Positions 8,549 through 18,785 of a stretch of DNA of 64,000 nt are shown here, one piece after another. The stretch covers positions 744,001-808,000 of the forward strand of contig CAWEKT010000003.1 in NCBI GenBank assembly GCA_963809765.1, in the 5' to 3' direction. The notes below the pieces were generated by a model. It was given only the letters and a program-made list of their open reading frames with translations. It had not been told where the DNA came from and searched no databases. A program made the translations under genes and the position numbers. Numbering within the stretch: the first letter of the stretch is position 1; each line of letters begins with the position of its first letter. This DNA comes from JACVRM01 sp963809765 (lineage in GTDB: Bacteria; Actinomycetota; Thermoleophilia; Gaiellales; Gaiellaceae).

Positions 8549-9445
8549 GTGCGCCGCCCGGACCGCGTCGAGCTGATGCTGCTCGTCGTCGTGCTGCTCT
8601 GGGGCCTGAACCTGCCGGTGAGCCGGTACCTGCTCACGAGCGGGGGGCTCGAGCCGCTCGCCTACTCGACCCTGCGCTACGGCGCTGCCGCGCTGATCTT
8701 CGTTGCCCTGACGCTCCTGCTCGAGGGCACGCTGCGGATCGACCGCGCGGGTGCCGGGCTCGCCGCCGGCGCCATCGTGCTGCTGACGGTGAACCAGGTC
8801 GGCTTCGTCTACGCGCTCGACCGCACCACCGCGTCCACGGTCGCGCTCATCTTCGGCGCCACGCCGATCTTCGCCGCGCTGATCTCCGTGGCCTCCGGCC
8901 TCGAGCGACCGAGCGGGCGTTTCTGGGCCGGCGCCCTCGTCTCCTTCGCCGGCGTTGCGCTGGTGGCGACCGGCGGCGGCGGCCAACTCTCGGGCGACCT
9001 CTGGGGCAACGCGTTCGCCGTCGTGACCGCAGTGACCTGGGCGGGCTACTCGGTGCTGATCACGCCGCTGATGGAGCGATACACGCCGTATCGCGTCAGC
9101 GCGCTGGTGCTCGTCGCGACAGCAGCCGCGCTCGCCGTCCTCGGCGGCCGGCAGACGGCAGGCCAGGATCTCGACCTCGGCTGGGGGAACTGGGCGCTCT
9201 TCGCCTTCGCCGTCCTCGGCCCGCTCGTGATCACGAACGTGCTCTGGTTTCGCTCGCTGCACCGGATCGGGCCCGCGCGGGCGACGCTCGCCGCCAACCT
9301 GCAGCCGTTCGCGGCGGTTGTCTTCTCGGTCATCCTCCTGTCCGAGTCGCTCACCCCCGTCGAGGTGGCCGGCGGCGCGCTCATCGCCGCCGGGATCATG
9401 CTTGCACGCCGGCGGCGGGTGCCCGTGCCGGGCGCCGCGGAGTGA
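8549..9445 (+). CDS. EamA/DMT-family transporter
   Basis: A 298-residue, ten-helix protein with two repeated EamA halves. The first begins LLVVVLLWGLNLPVSRYLL and includes PLAYSTLRYGAAALIF. The second includes VTAVTWAGYSVLITPLMERY and ATLAANLQPFAAVVFSVILL, followed by the usual ALIAAGIMLARRR ending. Members export amino acids or other metabolites; the substrate here is unknown. The long open frame to the left is not coding-like. GTG at 8549 is chosen because TAAGGT (8536-8541) ends 7 nt before it. Confidence 0.82.
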   Translation: MRRPDRVELMLLVVVLLWGLNLPVSRYLLTSGGLEPLAYSTLRYGAAALIFVALTLLLEGTLRIDRAGAGLAAGAIVLLTVNQVGFVYALDRTTASTVALIFGATPIFAALISVASGLERPSGRFWAGALVSFAGVALVATGGGGQLSGDLWGNAFAVVTAVTWAGYSVLITPLMERYTPYRVSALVLVATAAALAVLGGRQTAGQDLDLGWGNWALFAFAVLGPLVITNVLWFRSLHRIGPARATLAANLQPFAAVVFSVILLSESLTPVEVAGGALIAAGIMLARRRRVPVPGAAE

Positions 9446-9477
9446 GATCGCGGCGCGGAGCGCGTTACCATCCGTCC

Positions 9478-10578
9478 ATGGCGACCGACTTCATGCCGCT
9501 CGAGGGCTGGGACCACGTCGAGTTCTGGGTGGGCAACGCCAAGCAGGCGGCCTTCTTCTACGAGCAGGCCTTCGGCTTCCGGCGCACCGCCTACGCCGGT
9601 CCCGAGACGGGCGTCCGCGACCGGGCCTCCTACGTGCTCGAGCAGGGCGACATCCGCTTCGTGGTCACGAGCGGCCTGCGCGCAGACAGCGAGGTGACGC
9701 AGTTCGCCTGCCGCCACGGCGACGGGGCCAGGGACATCGGCCTCCAGGTGCCGAGCGCGACCGAGGCCTACCGGACCGCCGTCCAGCGCGGCGCGCGAGG
9801 GATCGCCGAGCCGCAGTGGACCGACGACGAGTACGGGCGCGTCGAGCTCGCCAGCATCGCCACCTACGGCGAGGTCGTGCACACGTTCGTAAACCGCGCC
9901 GAGTACGCCGGGCCGTACCTGCCCGGGTACCGCTCGACGATCGAGAACGGCCAGGCCCCGGGGGTGGGCGTCGGTCTGAAGGCGCTCGACCACGTGGTCG
10001 GCAACGTCGAGCTCGGCCGCATGGACCACTGGGTCGAGTTCTACGAGCGCGTCTTCGGGATGACGAACATCGTCCACTTCGGCGACGACCAGATCCAGAC
10101 CGAGTACTCGGCGCTGATGTCCAAGGTGATGTCGGACGGCAGCGGGAAGATCAAGTTCCCGATCAACGAGCCGGCCGAGGGCAAGCGGAAGAGCCAGATC
10201 GAGGAGTACCTCGAGTTCAACCACGGGCCCGGCGTCCAGCACATCGCGATGCAGACCGAGGACATCGTCGGCACCGTGACGGCGCTCAAGCAGCGCGGCG
10301 TGATCTTCCTCGACACTCCCGAGGCCTACTACGACGACGTCGAGGGCAGGGTCGGCGAGATCCAGGAGAGCTACGGCGACCTCCAGCGGCTGCGCATCCT
10401 CGCCGACCGCGACGACGACGGCTACCTGTTGCAGATCTTCACCAAGACGGCGCAGGACCGGCCGACGGTCTTCTTCGAGGTGATCGAGCGCCACGGCGCG
10501 ACCACGTTCGGCGAGGGCAACTTCAAGGCGCTCTTCGAGTCGATCGAGCGCGAGCAGGCGCTCCGCGGCAACCTCTGA
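9478..10578 (+). CDS. hppD: 4-hydroxyphenylpyruvate dioxygenase
   Basis: A 366-residue two-domain vicinal-oxygen-chelate enzyme. It converts 4-hydroxyphenylpyruvate to homogentisate in tyrosine breakdown. The three iron ligands fit LDHVVGNVELGRM (first His), GPGVQHIAMQTEDI (second His) and TVFFEVIER (Glu). The C-terminal GEGNFKALFESIEREQALRG is diagnostic. TACCAT at 9466-9471 ends 6 nt before the ATG (leaderless). The next enzyme of the pathway, homogentisate dioxygenase, lies 3.5 kb downstream on the same strand. Confidence 0.93.
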   Translation: MATDFMPLEGWDHVEFWVGNAKQAAFFYEQAFGFRRTAYAGPETGVRDRASYVLEQGDIRFVVTSGLRADSEVTQFACRHGDGARDIGLQVPSATEAYRTAVQRGARGIAEPQWTDDEYGRVELASIATYGEVVHTFVNRAEYAGPYLPGYRSTIENGQAPGVGVGLKALDHVVGNVELGRMDHWVEFYERVFGMTNIVHFGDDQIQTEYSALMSKVMSDGSGKIKFPINEPAEGKRKSQIEEYLEFNHGPGVQHIAMQTEDIVGTVTALKQRGVIFLDTPEAYYDDVEGRVGEIQESYGDLQRLRILADRDDDGYLLQIFTKTAQDRPTVFFEVIERHGATTFGEGNFKALFESIEREQALRGNL

Positions 10579-10635
10579 CGCGCTGACACCTCGGCGGTTG
10601 CCGAGCGGCCCGCGCCGGAGATACTGGCGGCGACG

Positions 10636-11421
10636 ATGGTCCTCGAGCTGATCCGCGCACCTCAGCGCCAGGCAGGCTCGCTCGAGCAGGTCGATCACCG
10701 CCCCTGGCCGCTGCCGGAGGGCCGCTGGCTGATGGGCCAGACGTGGTGCGACCTTCTCTTCGCGCACTGGCGGGTGCCCGCGTCGGCGCTCCGCGGGCTG
10801 GTCCCTGAGGAGCTCGACATCGACACGCACGACGGGGAGGCATGGGTGGGGGTGACCCCGTTCCGGGTCGCCGGCGTGCGCCTGCGCGGCACGCTCCCCG
10901 TCCCGGGCCTGTCCTCGTTCCTCGAGACGAATGTCCGCACCTACGTCCGGCACGGCGACCGGCCCGGAGTCTGGTTCTTCAGCCTCGATGCCGACAGCGC
11001 GCTGGCGGTGGCCGCCGCCCGGCGCCTCTACCGGCTGCCCTACTTCCGGGCGGGAATGAGCGCGCACTCAGGGGCGACCGCCATCGCCTACTCGAGCGTC
11101 CGCACCGAGGCCGGCGCGTTCGCCCGCACGCTCCGGCTGCGCTATCGGCCGACGGGCGCGGCCTTCCAGGCCGAGCCCGGGACGCTCGAGCACTTTCTGA
11201 CGGAGCGCTACTGCCTCTACACGTACGCGGACGGCCGCCTCTACCGCGCCGACGTCCACCACGCACCCTGGCCGCTGCAGCCGGCGGCCGCTTCGATTAC
11301 CGAGAACACGATGGCGCCGAGGCCGCTCGAGCTGCCTGACGACGAGCCGCTCCTCCACTTCGCACGCCGCCTCGACGTCGTCATCTGGTCGCTCGAGCGC
11401 GTGCCTGTAGACGGCTCTTGA
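10636..11421 (+). CDS. DUF2071 (YqjF-like) family protein
   Basis: A 261-residue soluble protein with the DUF2071 pattern: MGQTWCDLLFAHWRVPASAL, then GEAWVGVTPFRV, then FLETNVRTYVRHGDRPGVWFF, FLTERYCLYTYADGRLYRAD and HHAPWPLQPA. The fold is related to acetoacetate decarboxylase, but no catalytic role is established. It follows hppD by 57 bp on the same strand and could be co-transcribed. No signal peptide. Confidence 0.8.
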   Translation: MVLELIRAPQRQAGSLEQVDHRPWPLPEGRWLMGQTWCDLLFAHWRVPASALRGLVPEELDIDTHDGEAWVGVTPFRVAGVRLRGTLPVPGLSSFLETNVRTYVRHGDRPGVWFFSLDADSALAVAAARRLYRLPYFRAGMSAHSGATAIAYSSVRTEAGAFARTLRLRYRPTGAAFQAEPGTLEHFLTERYCLYTYADGRLYRADVHHAPWPLQPAAASITENTMAPRPLELPDDEPLLHFARRLDVVIWSLERVPVDGS

Positions 11422-11448
11422 CTCTGCCCTTGGGGCAGGGTGCATGCT
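11418..11448 (+). promoter_or_regulatory. MerR-type autoregulated promoter with overstretched spacer
   Basis: TTGACT (-35, 11418-11423) and CATGCT (-10, 11443-11448) are 19 bp apart, the long spacing typical of promoters that MerR regulators twist into activity. A perfect inverted repeat, CTGCCC-TTG-GGGCAG (11424-11438), fills the spacer as the expected operator. The -10 ends 7 nt before ATG 11456, so the transcript would be leaderless. Confidence 0.65.
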
Positions 11449-11455
11449 CGCGGTC

Positions 11456-12209
11456 ATGGAGGATCTGATCCCGATCGGGCAGTTCTCTTCGTGGTCACGG
11501 CTGACACCGAAGGCACTGCGCCTCTACGACGAGAACGGCCTGCTCCCGCCCGCACGCGTCGACCCCGACTCGGGCTACCGCTACTACCGGCGGGCGCAGC
11601 TCGGCCAGGCGAGCACGATCCGGCTGCTGCGCAGGGCCGGGATGCCGATCGCCGAGATCCGCGCGTTCCTCGCGGACGGGAACGTCGCCCGGCTCGAGGA
11701 GTTCGAGCACGGGCTCGTCGACGAACTGCGCGACCGGCGGCTGATCCTCCGCTACCTGAGACGACGACTGAAGGAGGGTTCGATGTTCACCGTCGAGACG
11801 AAGCACGTGGAAGCACAGGCGTACGTCGAGCCGAACCGCGCGCGTCCGCGTTCCCGAGCTGGAGCCGTTCATCACCCGGACGATCGACGAGCTCTGGAGC
11901 TCGGTCTCGCCTGCGGCGCCGGCGTTCTCGCTCTACCACGGCGAGGTGACCGAGGAGGAGGACGGCCCTGTGGAGGTCGGCGTCCCGACCGCAGCGGGCG
12001 ACCGCGAGCTGCCCGCGGCCGAGGTGGCGTTCACCGTCGCACGCGGCGACCAGACGAAGTTCCCGGACATCATCGGCGCCTACGACGCAGTCGCAGAGTG
12101 GGTCGCGCAGAACGGCCGCGAGCTCGCGGGGCCGCCGCGCGAGATCTACCTCTCGGACCCGGCGACGGGCGAGGAGCCGGTGATGGAGATCGCCTGGCCG
12201 CTCCGCTGA
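11456..12209 (+). CDS. MerR-family regulator with GyrI-like effector domain, frameshifted
   Basis: The N-terminal part (MEDLIPIGQFSSWSRLTPKA, then LRLYDENGLLPPARVD, GYRYYRRAQL) is a MerR winged helix followed by a dimerisation helix. After a frame change near 11840 the C-terminal part reads LEPFITRTIDELWSSV, VEVGVPTAAGDRELP, and IYLSDPATGEEPVMEIAWPL, a GyrI/BmrR-type ligand-binding fold. It likely binds a small, perhaps lipophilic, compound and controls its own promoter and possibly the divergent-end ABC exporter. ATG 11456 is preferred over 11444 on promoter geometry. Confidence 0.78.
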
Positions 12210-12271
12210 GGCGTGCGCAGGTAGGCAGCCTCGCCCCCGGCGCCCTGCCGCTCGACCGTGTCGGGCCGGGG

Positions 12272-13114
12272 CTAGAGGTCGCGGCGGCGAAAGGCGGCGC
12301 CGGCCACGATGACCACGAGCACGAGGTAGGCAACGGCCCAGAGCGCGAGCTCCCTGCCTGCCTCGTGCGCACCGCCGAACGGGCCGAGCTGGACGACGAA
12401 GGCGGTGAGCCCAACCTGGTCGGCCGTGAGCCCGTGCAGCGCATCCTGGTAGAGCGCCTCGAACGGGAGCGCCCACGAGACCTTCTCCGAGACCGACAGC
12501 AGCGTCTGCGAGTTGATCCCCTCTCCGATCTGGCCGAGCAGGCCGGCGACCATGCCTGCGCCGACGACCATGAACGCTGCGATCCCGTTTGCCGTGGCGG
12601 ACAGGAAGACGGAGCCCAGAAGCGACAGCGACGCGATCAGCACCACGGCTGCGGCGAGCTCCAGGCCGGGCAGGACGATCCGGTCGGGCAGCCAGCCACC
12701 TGCCAGCCAGGTGATGAGCACCGCGGCCGCATAGACCAGGAGCACGTAGGGCATGCACACGGCAGCCGTGCCGGCGAGGCGCGCGGCGAGGAAGGTCTCA
12801 CGGCGCACGGGCCGCACCACGATCTGCTGCAGGAAGCCGCGCTCCGCGTCCCCGCGCACGGCGCCGAGCGTCAGGAAGATCGCCAGGATCGCACCGAGGA
12901 AGAGCGTGGCGAACATGGCGAGCCCGAGCAGCGTGGCGCTCGCAATGAGCTCGGCGTCTGCGGGGCCGAAGGTGTCCGCCTCGTTCAGCGCAGCTCGAGT
13001 GCCGAGCGCATAGAGGCTGAGGAATCCGAGGGTCAGCAATCCGACGACGACGAACGCGCGCCGCCGCAAGGCCTCGTAGAGCCCGTAGACGGCGATGGTG
13101 AACGCCCCGGTCAT
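12272..13114 (-). CDS. ABC-2 type transporter permease
   Basis: A 280-residue membrane protein with about six hydrophobic segments, for example FVVVGLLTLGFLSLYALGT, LLGLAMFATLFLGAILAIFL and LALWAVAYLVLVVIVAGAAF, and a cytoplasmic RGDAERGFLQQIVVRPVRRE loop typical of ABC-2 permeases such as ABC-type multidrug or NosY-like systems. Its ATG overlaps the stop of the upstream ATPase gene (ATGA, 13111-13114). The pair forms an exporter of unknown cargo. Confidence 0.85.
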   Translation of the reverse strand: MTGAFTIAVYGLYEALRRRAFVVVGLLTLGFLSLYALGTRAALNEADTFGPADAELIASATLLGLAMFATLFLGAILAIFLTLGAVRGDAERGFLQQIVVRPVRRETFLAARLAGTAAVCMPYVLLVYAAAVLITWLAGGWLPDRIVLPGLELAAAVVLIASLSLLGSVFLSATANGIAAFMVVGAGMVAGLLGQIGEGINSQTLLSVSEKVSWALPFEALYQDALHGLTADQVGLTAFVVQLGPFGGAHEAGRELALWAVAYLVLVVIVAGAAFRRRDL

Positions 13115-13947
13115 GTCGCGTCCCTGTCCACCGCCTCGAGATAGACGTCCTCCAGCGTGCTTGCGACCACGCGCGCGCCGTAGACGCGCTCGCCCGCCGC
13201 CACGAGGCCGGCAATCAGGTCCGGCACGTCCTCGCGGCCGGCCCCGGGGTACTCGCGGGTGCCACCGTCCACGTCGATCTCCACGCCTCGTGGGCGGGCG
13301 AGGTCGTCAGGTCGGCCCTCCGCCACGACCCGGGCGCGATTGAGGATCAGGACGCGGTCGCAGACAAGCTCGACCTCGCTCAGCAGGTGCGAGTTGAGCA
13401 GGACCGCGACGCCGCGACGCCGCAGCTCGTCCAGCAGCTCGCGGACGTCGCGGCGGCCTCGGGGATCCAGCGCGCTGGTCGGCTCGTCCAGCAGCAGGAT
13501 GCGCGGCCGGCCGACGAGCGCCTGGGCGATGCCGAGCCGCTGCTGCATCCCCTTGGACATCTGCTCGACGCGCCGCGTGCGCGCCGCGTCGAGACCCACG
13601 AGCCCGAGCAGGTCCTGGCCGCTGTCCCGGCCGGGGTCGCCGGCGAGACGGCGGTGCAGCGTGAGCACTTCCTCTGCTGTCATCCAGCCCGGGAAGCGGA
13701 ACTGCTCGGCGAGATAGCCGAGCGCGGCGTTCGCGGCTGCGGACCCGGCGGGCGCGCCGCAGACGGTCGCGCGCCCCGCGCTCGGGCGGACGAGCCCGCA
13801 CGCGATCTTGACGAGCGTCGACTTGCCCGCCCCGTTCGGGCCGAGCAGGCCGACCAGCTCGCCTTCCTCGACCGTCAGGTCGACGCCGGCGAGCGCCTCG
13901 ACACGGCCGTACCGCTTCTGCAGACCCTCGACCCCGAGCACCGGCAC
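13111..13947 (-). CDS. ABC transporter ATP-binding protein
   Basis: A 278-residue ATPase. Walker A is GPNGAGKSTLVK, the signature helix MSKGMQQRLGIAQAL, and Walker B ILLLDEPTSALDPRGR. The C-terminal 60 residues form the extension usual in ABC-2 exporter subunits. It pairs with the overlapping permease downstream. Next to a MerR regulator, an efflux role is plausible but not shown. Confidence 0.9.
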   Translation of the reverse strand: MPVLGVEGLQKRYGRVEALAGVDLTVEEGELVGLLGPNGAGKSTLVKIACGLVRPSAGRATVCGAPAGSAAANAALGYLAEQFRFPGWMTAEEVLTLHRRLAGDPGRDSGQDLLGLVGLDAARTRRVEQMSKGMQQRLGIAQALVGRPRILLLDEPTSALDPRGRRDVRELLDELRRRGVAVLLNSHLLSEVELVCDRVLILNRARVVAEGRPDDLARPRGVEIDVDGGTREYPGAGREDVPDLIAGLVAAGERVYGARVVASTLEDVYLEAVDRDAT

Positions 13948-14109
13948 CAGGCCAGACTATGTCCAGCGGTTGCCTGCGGCGGACGGCCCGCGACGGCTAC
14001 TTGCGCAGCGCGCGAACGCAGGCCGACCGGCCGATCTGCCGGGGCGGCGGTCCCGGGCGGAGGCGAGGTGCGGGGCTATGCTCCTCGCGACCGGCGAGAC
14101 AGGAGAGCA

Positions 14110-15316
14110 ATGCCCACCTACCAGGTTCGCGGGGACGTCCCGCGCAAGCGTCACATTCAGTTTCGGGACAACGGGACCCTGCTGACCGAGGAGGTCATGG
14201 GCCTCGAAGGCTTCTCGGGAAACCAGTCGATCCTCTACCACCTGCAGTCGCCCTGCCGCATCCGCGAGCTCGGCTCCTTCGAGCCGATCGTGCGCAAGGA
14301 GTGGGTGCCCGACGCGCACGCGCACCGGCACATGCGGACGGCCGACATCCCCGAGCAGGGCGACGCGCTCTCCGGCCGGGAGCTGCTGATGTGGAACAAC
14401 GACGTCGAGATCTCGCTCTGCCGCCCGAGCGAGCAGATGACCTGCTTCTACCGCAACGGCGAGGGCGACGAGGTCATCTTCGTCCACGAGGGGACGGGCA
14501 CGCTCGAGACGATCTTCGGCGACCTGCCGTACCGCGAGGGCGACTACGTCGTCGTCCCCCGCGGGACGACGTACCGCTTCGCATTCGACGATCCGCAGCG
14601 CCACGTCGTCTTCGAGTCACCGGGCCTGATCGAGATCCCGCGGCGCTACCGCAACCAGTACGGGCAGCTGCTCGAGCACGCGCCCTTCTACCACCGGGAC
14701 ATCCATCCGCCCGACCGAGCTGCGGACGTACCGGGAGCGCGGCCACTTCGAGGTGAAGGTACGCGTCAAGGACGGCTACCAGACGTACGTCCTCGACTAC
14801 CACCCGTTCGACGTCATCGGCTGGGACGGCTACGTCTACCCGTGGACGTTCAACATCAACGACTTCGAGCCGATCACGGGGCGCATCCACATGCCGCCGC
14901 CCTCGCACCAGACGTTCCAGGGGCAGAACTTCGTCATCTGCTCCTTCTGCCCACGCAAGCTCGACTTCGACCCGCTTGCGATCCCGATCCCCTACCACCA
15001 CTCGAACCTGAACTCCGAGGAGATGCTCTATTACGTCGACGGCAACTTCTCGTCGCGGAAGGGCATCGACATCGCCTCCGTGACCCTGCATCCGTCGGGG
15101 ATCCCGCACGGGCCGCATCCCGGTCTGGCGGAGAAGTCGATCGGGATGACGGAGACGCACGAGCTTGCCGTCATGTGCGACACCTTCCACCCGCTGCGCC
15201 TGACCAAGCTCGCCAAGGAACTGGACGACCCGTCGTACGCCTACTCGTGGTACGACGAGCCGCTGCCCGGCAAGACGCCGGACGAGAACCCTGCGGGGGT
15301 GACATCGCACCTGTAA
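14110..15316 (+). CDS. hmgA: Homogentisate 1,2-dioxygenase, one frameshift
   Basis: Opens the homogentisate ring to maleylacetoacetate. It reads MPTYQVRGDVPRKRHIQFRD to HAPFYHRDIHPP, then after a single-base slip near 14715 ELRTYRERGHFEVKVRVKDG to the stop at 15316, about 401 residues. Cupin landmarks are PPSHQTFQGQNFVICSFCPR, HSNLNSEEMLYYVDG and HPSGIPHGPHPG, which carry the iron-binding His and Glu residues. AGGAGAGCA before the ATG is a clear ribosome site. With hppD it supplies two consecutive steps of tyrosine catabolism; the isomerase and hydrolase steps are not in the window. Confidence 0.88.
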
Positions 15317-15486
15317 CGTCCGGCGGCGCATGCTGCCGCCGTGGACGCGTGCCGGGGCCGACCTGAGATCGGGCGGCCCGGACATGTCCGCGCGGGACAG
15401 GTGCACGCAGGTGCCCGTAGCCTCCTCCCCGCTGCGAGCCTACTCAGCAAGCTCTGACATGTGTGAGACGGATCGGTGACGAAAGA

Positions 15487-16140
15487 GTGACAGGCGCCGG
15501 CCCGGGGACACTCGTCGTCGACTTCGACGGCACGATCACGGAGGAGGACATGCTCGACCGCCTGCTCGCCGCCTTCGGCGACGCGGCCGTCTACGACGAG
15601 GTCGAGCGAGCGTTCGACGCGGGCGAGATCCGGCTGGTCGACGACATCGAGCGCAAGCTGGCGACGGTGGACGCGCCGCTCGACGAGCTCGTCGAATGGC
15701 TTCATGCACACGCGCGGGTGCGGCCGGGCTGGCCGGAGCTCGTGCGTCAGGCGCGCGCGTGGGGCGACCGTGTCGCCGTCGTGACGAGCAGCTTCGAGGA
15801 GTTGGTGGCCCCGCTTCTCGGCGACACGATCGGAGAGGTCGAGCTCGTCGCGAACCGCCTCGTGCGCGGCCCTGACGGGTGGGAGGCCTCGTTCGCCTCG
15901 GAGGAGGTCTGCTCCGCGTGCGGCGAGCCATGCAAGCGGGCACTCGTTGCGGCACTGGGGGCGGCCGAGGTCGTGTACGTCGGCGACGGATACTCCGATC
16001 GGTGCGCGGCTGAGGTCGCGCAGCGCGTGTTCGCGCGCGACGGCCTCGCACGACACCTCGAGCGCCAGTCCGTGGCGTACGAGCCGTGGGAGGACTTCCA
16101 CGACATCGCCGCGGCGCTTCGCCGGGAGCAGGCGGTCAGC
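15487..16140 (+). CDS. HAD-IB family phosphatase (MtnX/SerB-like)
   Basis: The HAD motif I is LVVDFDGTITEEDML (nucleophile Asp), motif II VAVVTSSFEEL, and motif III/IV VVYVGDGYSDRCAA. A Cys-rich loop, EEVCSACGEPCKRAL, resembles MtnX-type phosphatases. It should hydrolyse a small phosphomonoester, perhaps in methionine salvage (an mtnA gene lies at 43.5 kb) or serine synthesis. The reading frame has no stop before the phosphorylase that follows, so it reads as a fusion. A one-base error near 16130 would create an ATGA stop/start overlap instead. Start could also be GTG 15463. Confidence 0.75.
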
Positions 16141-17931
16141 ATGACGAGCTCCGTCGCGTTGCGCACGCCCTGGTGGCAGACCCGGCACGGCGGGGAGAGC
16201 GGCTTCCTCGTCGCCTACTTCTCGATGGAGTTCGGGCTCTCGGAGCGCCTGCCGGTGTACTCCGGCGGCCTCGGCGTGCTCGCGGGCGACCACCTCAAGG
16301 CGGCGTCCGACCTGGGCGTGCCGCTCGTCGGGGTCGGGCTGCTCTACCGGCTCGGCTACTTCCGCCAGAGCCTGGACGGCGGCCAGCAGGAGCGCTGGGA
16401 GACGCTCGACCCGGCCGCCGCCGGGCTCGTGCTCGAGCGCGGCCCGGGCGGCACGCCGGTGACCGTCGCCGTCGACCTCGACGGCGAGGAGGTGCGCGCG
16501 CAGATCTGGCGGGCGGACGTCGGGGACGTGCCGCTGTTCCTGCTCGACACGGCCGTCGAGGGGAACTCCGAGGCCGGCCGCTCCGTCACCGACGTCCTCT
16601 ACGGCGGCGACCGCGAGCACCGCCTGCGGCAGGAGCTCGTGCTCGGCGTGGGCGGGCCTCGAGCCCTCGCTGCGCTCGGCCTCGGGCCGTCCGTCTACCA
16701 CGTCAACGAAGGCCACGCGGCGTTCCTCGCGATCGAGCGGCTGCGGACGGCAGTGGAGGAGCAGGGCGCCGGCCGCGACGAGGCACTGGGTCAGATCCGA
16801 GCCTCGACGGTGTTCACGACGCACACGCCCGGTGCCGGCCGGCAACGAGCGCTTCGACCCGGGGCTCGTGCACCGGTACGTCGCCCCGCTGGCCGAGCGC
16901 GCGGGGCTCTCATGGGCGGAGCTGGAGGCGCTCGGCCAGGCCCCGGGCGAGGACTCGTTCGGCCTCACCCCCCTCGCCCTGCGCACCTCGGCCGCCGCCA
17001 ACGCCGTCTCCGAGCTGCACGGCGAGGTCGCCCGGGACATGTGGCACGGGCTCGAGGGCGCGGCCCCGATCGGCGCGATCACGAACGGCGTCCACTTCGG
17101 CTCCTGGATCAGCCGGCCGATCGCCGCGGCGCTCGCGGGGGCGGGCGTCGACCTCCAGGCGCCACCCGGCGAGCAGGGCTGGGACTCGGCTCACGCCGTC
17201 GACCGCGACGTGCTCGAGGCTGCACTGCGCTCGCTGAGGCTGAAGCTGCTGGAGCGAATCGGCGCACCCGGGTTCTCCCCCGACGCGCTGACGATCGGGT
17301 TCGCACGCCGCTTCGCCACCTACAAGCGCGCCGGGCTGCTCTTCTCGGACGCCGAGCGACTGCGCGCGACTGCTGCACGACGCCGATCGGCCGGTGCAGC
17401 TGGTCGTGGCCGGCAAGGCGCACCCGGCCGACGAGGGCGGGAAGGAGCTGATCAGGCTCGTCCTCGAGCACGCCGGCGGGGATGCCGCCGGCGGCCGTGT
17501 GGTCTTCCTCCCCGACTACGACATCGCGCTCGCCCGACTGATCGCCTGGGGCGTCGACCTCTGGCTGAACACCCCGCGGCGGCCGCAGGAGGCCTGCGGC
17601 ACGAGCGGCATGAAGGCGGCCCTCAACGGGGCGCTCAACCTCTCGACGCTCGACGGCTGGTGGGCCGAGGCCTACACGCCTGAGATCGGCTGGGCGTTCG
17701 GCGCCGACGATCTCGCGGACGACGAGGCGCAGGACCGGGCTGACGCCGAGGCGCTCTACCGGGTGCTCGAGCAGGAGGTCGTGCCGGCCTTCGCCGACCG
17801 GCGCGGGCTGGCTCGACCGCGTGGCCGCCTCGCTCGCGCAGGTGGGCGCCCGCTTCGGCGCCGACCGCATGGTGCTCGAGTACACGGAGCGGCTCTACCT
17901 GCCGGCGCACGCGCGGCGGACACCGTCCTGA
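16141..17931 (+). CDS. glgP: Alpha-glucan (glycogen) phosphorylase, frameshifted
   Basis: Releases glucose-1-phosphate from glycogen. Landmarks are VAYFSMEFGLSERLPVYSGG, VLAGDHLKAASDLGVPLVG, STVFTTHTP, ITNGVHFGSWIS, FARRFATYKRAGLL, and the PLP-lysine segment CGTSGMKAALNGALNLS. Breaks near 16835, 17365 and 17805 are each cured by removing one base. Compared with usual GlgP of the DUF3417-bearing class, the roughly 100-residue N-terminal domain is missing: only about 20 residues precede the core, and upstream there is instead an in-frame phosphatase. Confidence 0.85.
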
Positions 17932-18785
17932 CCGCCCCGGCAGCGTCTGCGGCCACTGTCGTCCCGGCCCAGGGGCCGTACAGCTTCGAGCTCTCGACGG
18001 AGCGCTTCCGCGCCTTCGGCCCCGACCTCGCCAACCGCTGGCACGAGGGGGCGGTGTACCGGATCGTCGGCGAGCGGGAGGTTCGGATCGGCCCGGCGGC
18101 AGGCGGCATCGACGTCGAGCCTCTCGACGACGAGACCGAAGCCGGTCGCCCGGGCGGTCGCCGGCCTGCGTTTCGAGCTCGAGCGGCTTCTACGCAGCCG
18201 CGGCCGAGGATGCGGTGCTCGCCGAGCTGGTCACGCGCCTGCACGGCTTCCGGCCGCCGCTGTCGCCGAACGCGTGGGAGACGCTCGTCACCTCGATCAC
18301 GGCACAGCAGGTCTCGCTCCGCGCCGCCTTCGCGATCCGCAACCGGCTGATCGACCGGTACGGCGCCGTCCGCGGCGCTCACGCCGTCTCGTTCCCGGCG
18401 CGCGAGCTGGTGGCAGCGCTGGCCGACGAGGACCTGACGACGCTCGGCTACTCGCGGCGCAAGGCGGAGTACATCCTCGGCCTGGCCCGCGCCGCGGTCG
18501 ATCTGGACGAGCTCGCAACGCTGCCCGGACGAGGAGGTGCACGCACGGCTGCGCGCGCTCCCCGGCATCGGCGAGTGGACGGTCGACTGGTTCCTCGGCC
18601 GTCACCTCGCCCGGCCGCGTGCCTGGCCTGCCGGTGACCTCGCGCTCCGCAAGGCCGTGTCTCGCTTCTATGGTGGCGGCCGCGAGCTGACGATCGAGGA
18701 GGTGCGCGCGCTGGCTCCGCGCTTCGAACCGTACGAGAACCTGACCGCGCACTACCTGCTCACCGGCGCGCGGGTGCCGGCATGA
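17928..18785 (+). CDS. AlkA-type DNA-3-methyladenine glycosylase, frameshifted
   Basis: A base-excision repair glycosylase of the helix-hairpin-helix superfamily. The N-terminal GPYSFELSTERFRAFGPD is a TBP-like AlkA domain. AWETLVTSITAQQVSLRAAF starts the catalytic core. The hairpin is LRALPGIGEWTVDWFLGRHL, and the catalytic Asp is in WPAGDLALRKAVS. Frame breaks lie near 18145, 18186 and 18530. No good ATG/GTG is visible; the frame opens beside the phosphorylase stop (CTGA). The stop overlaps the next ATG (ATGA). Confidence 0.75.
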
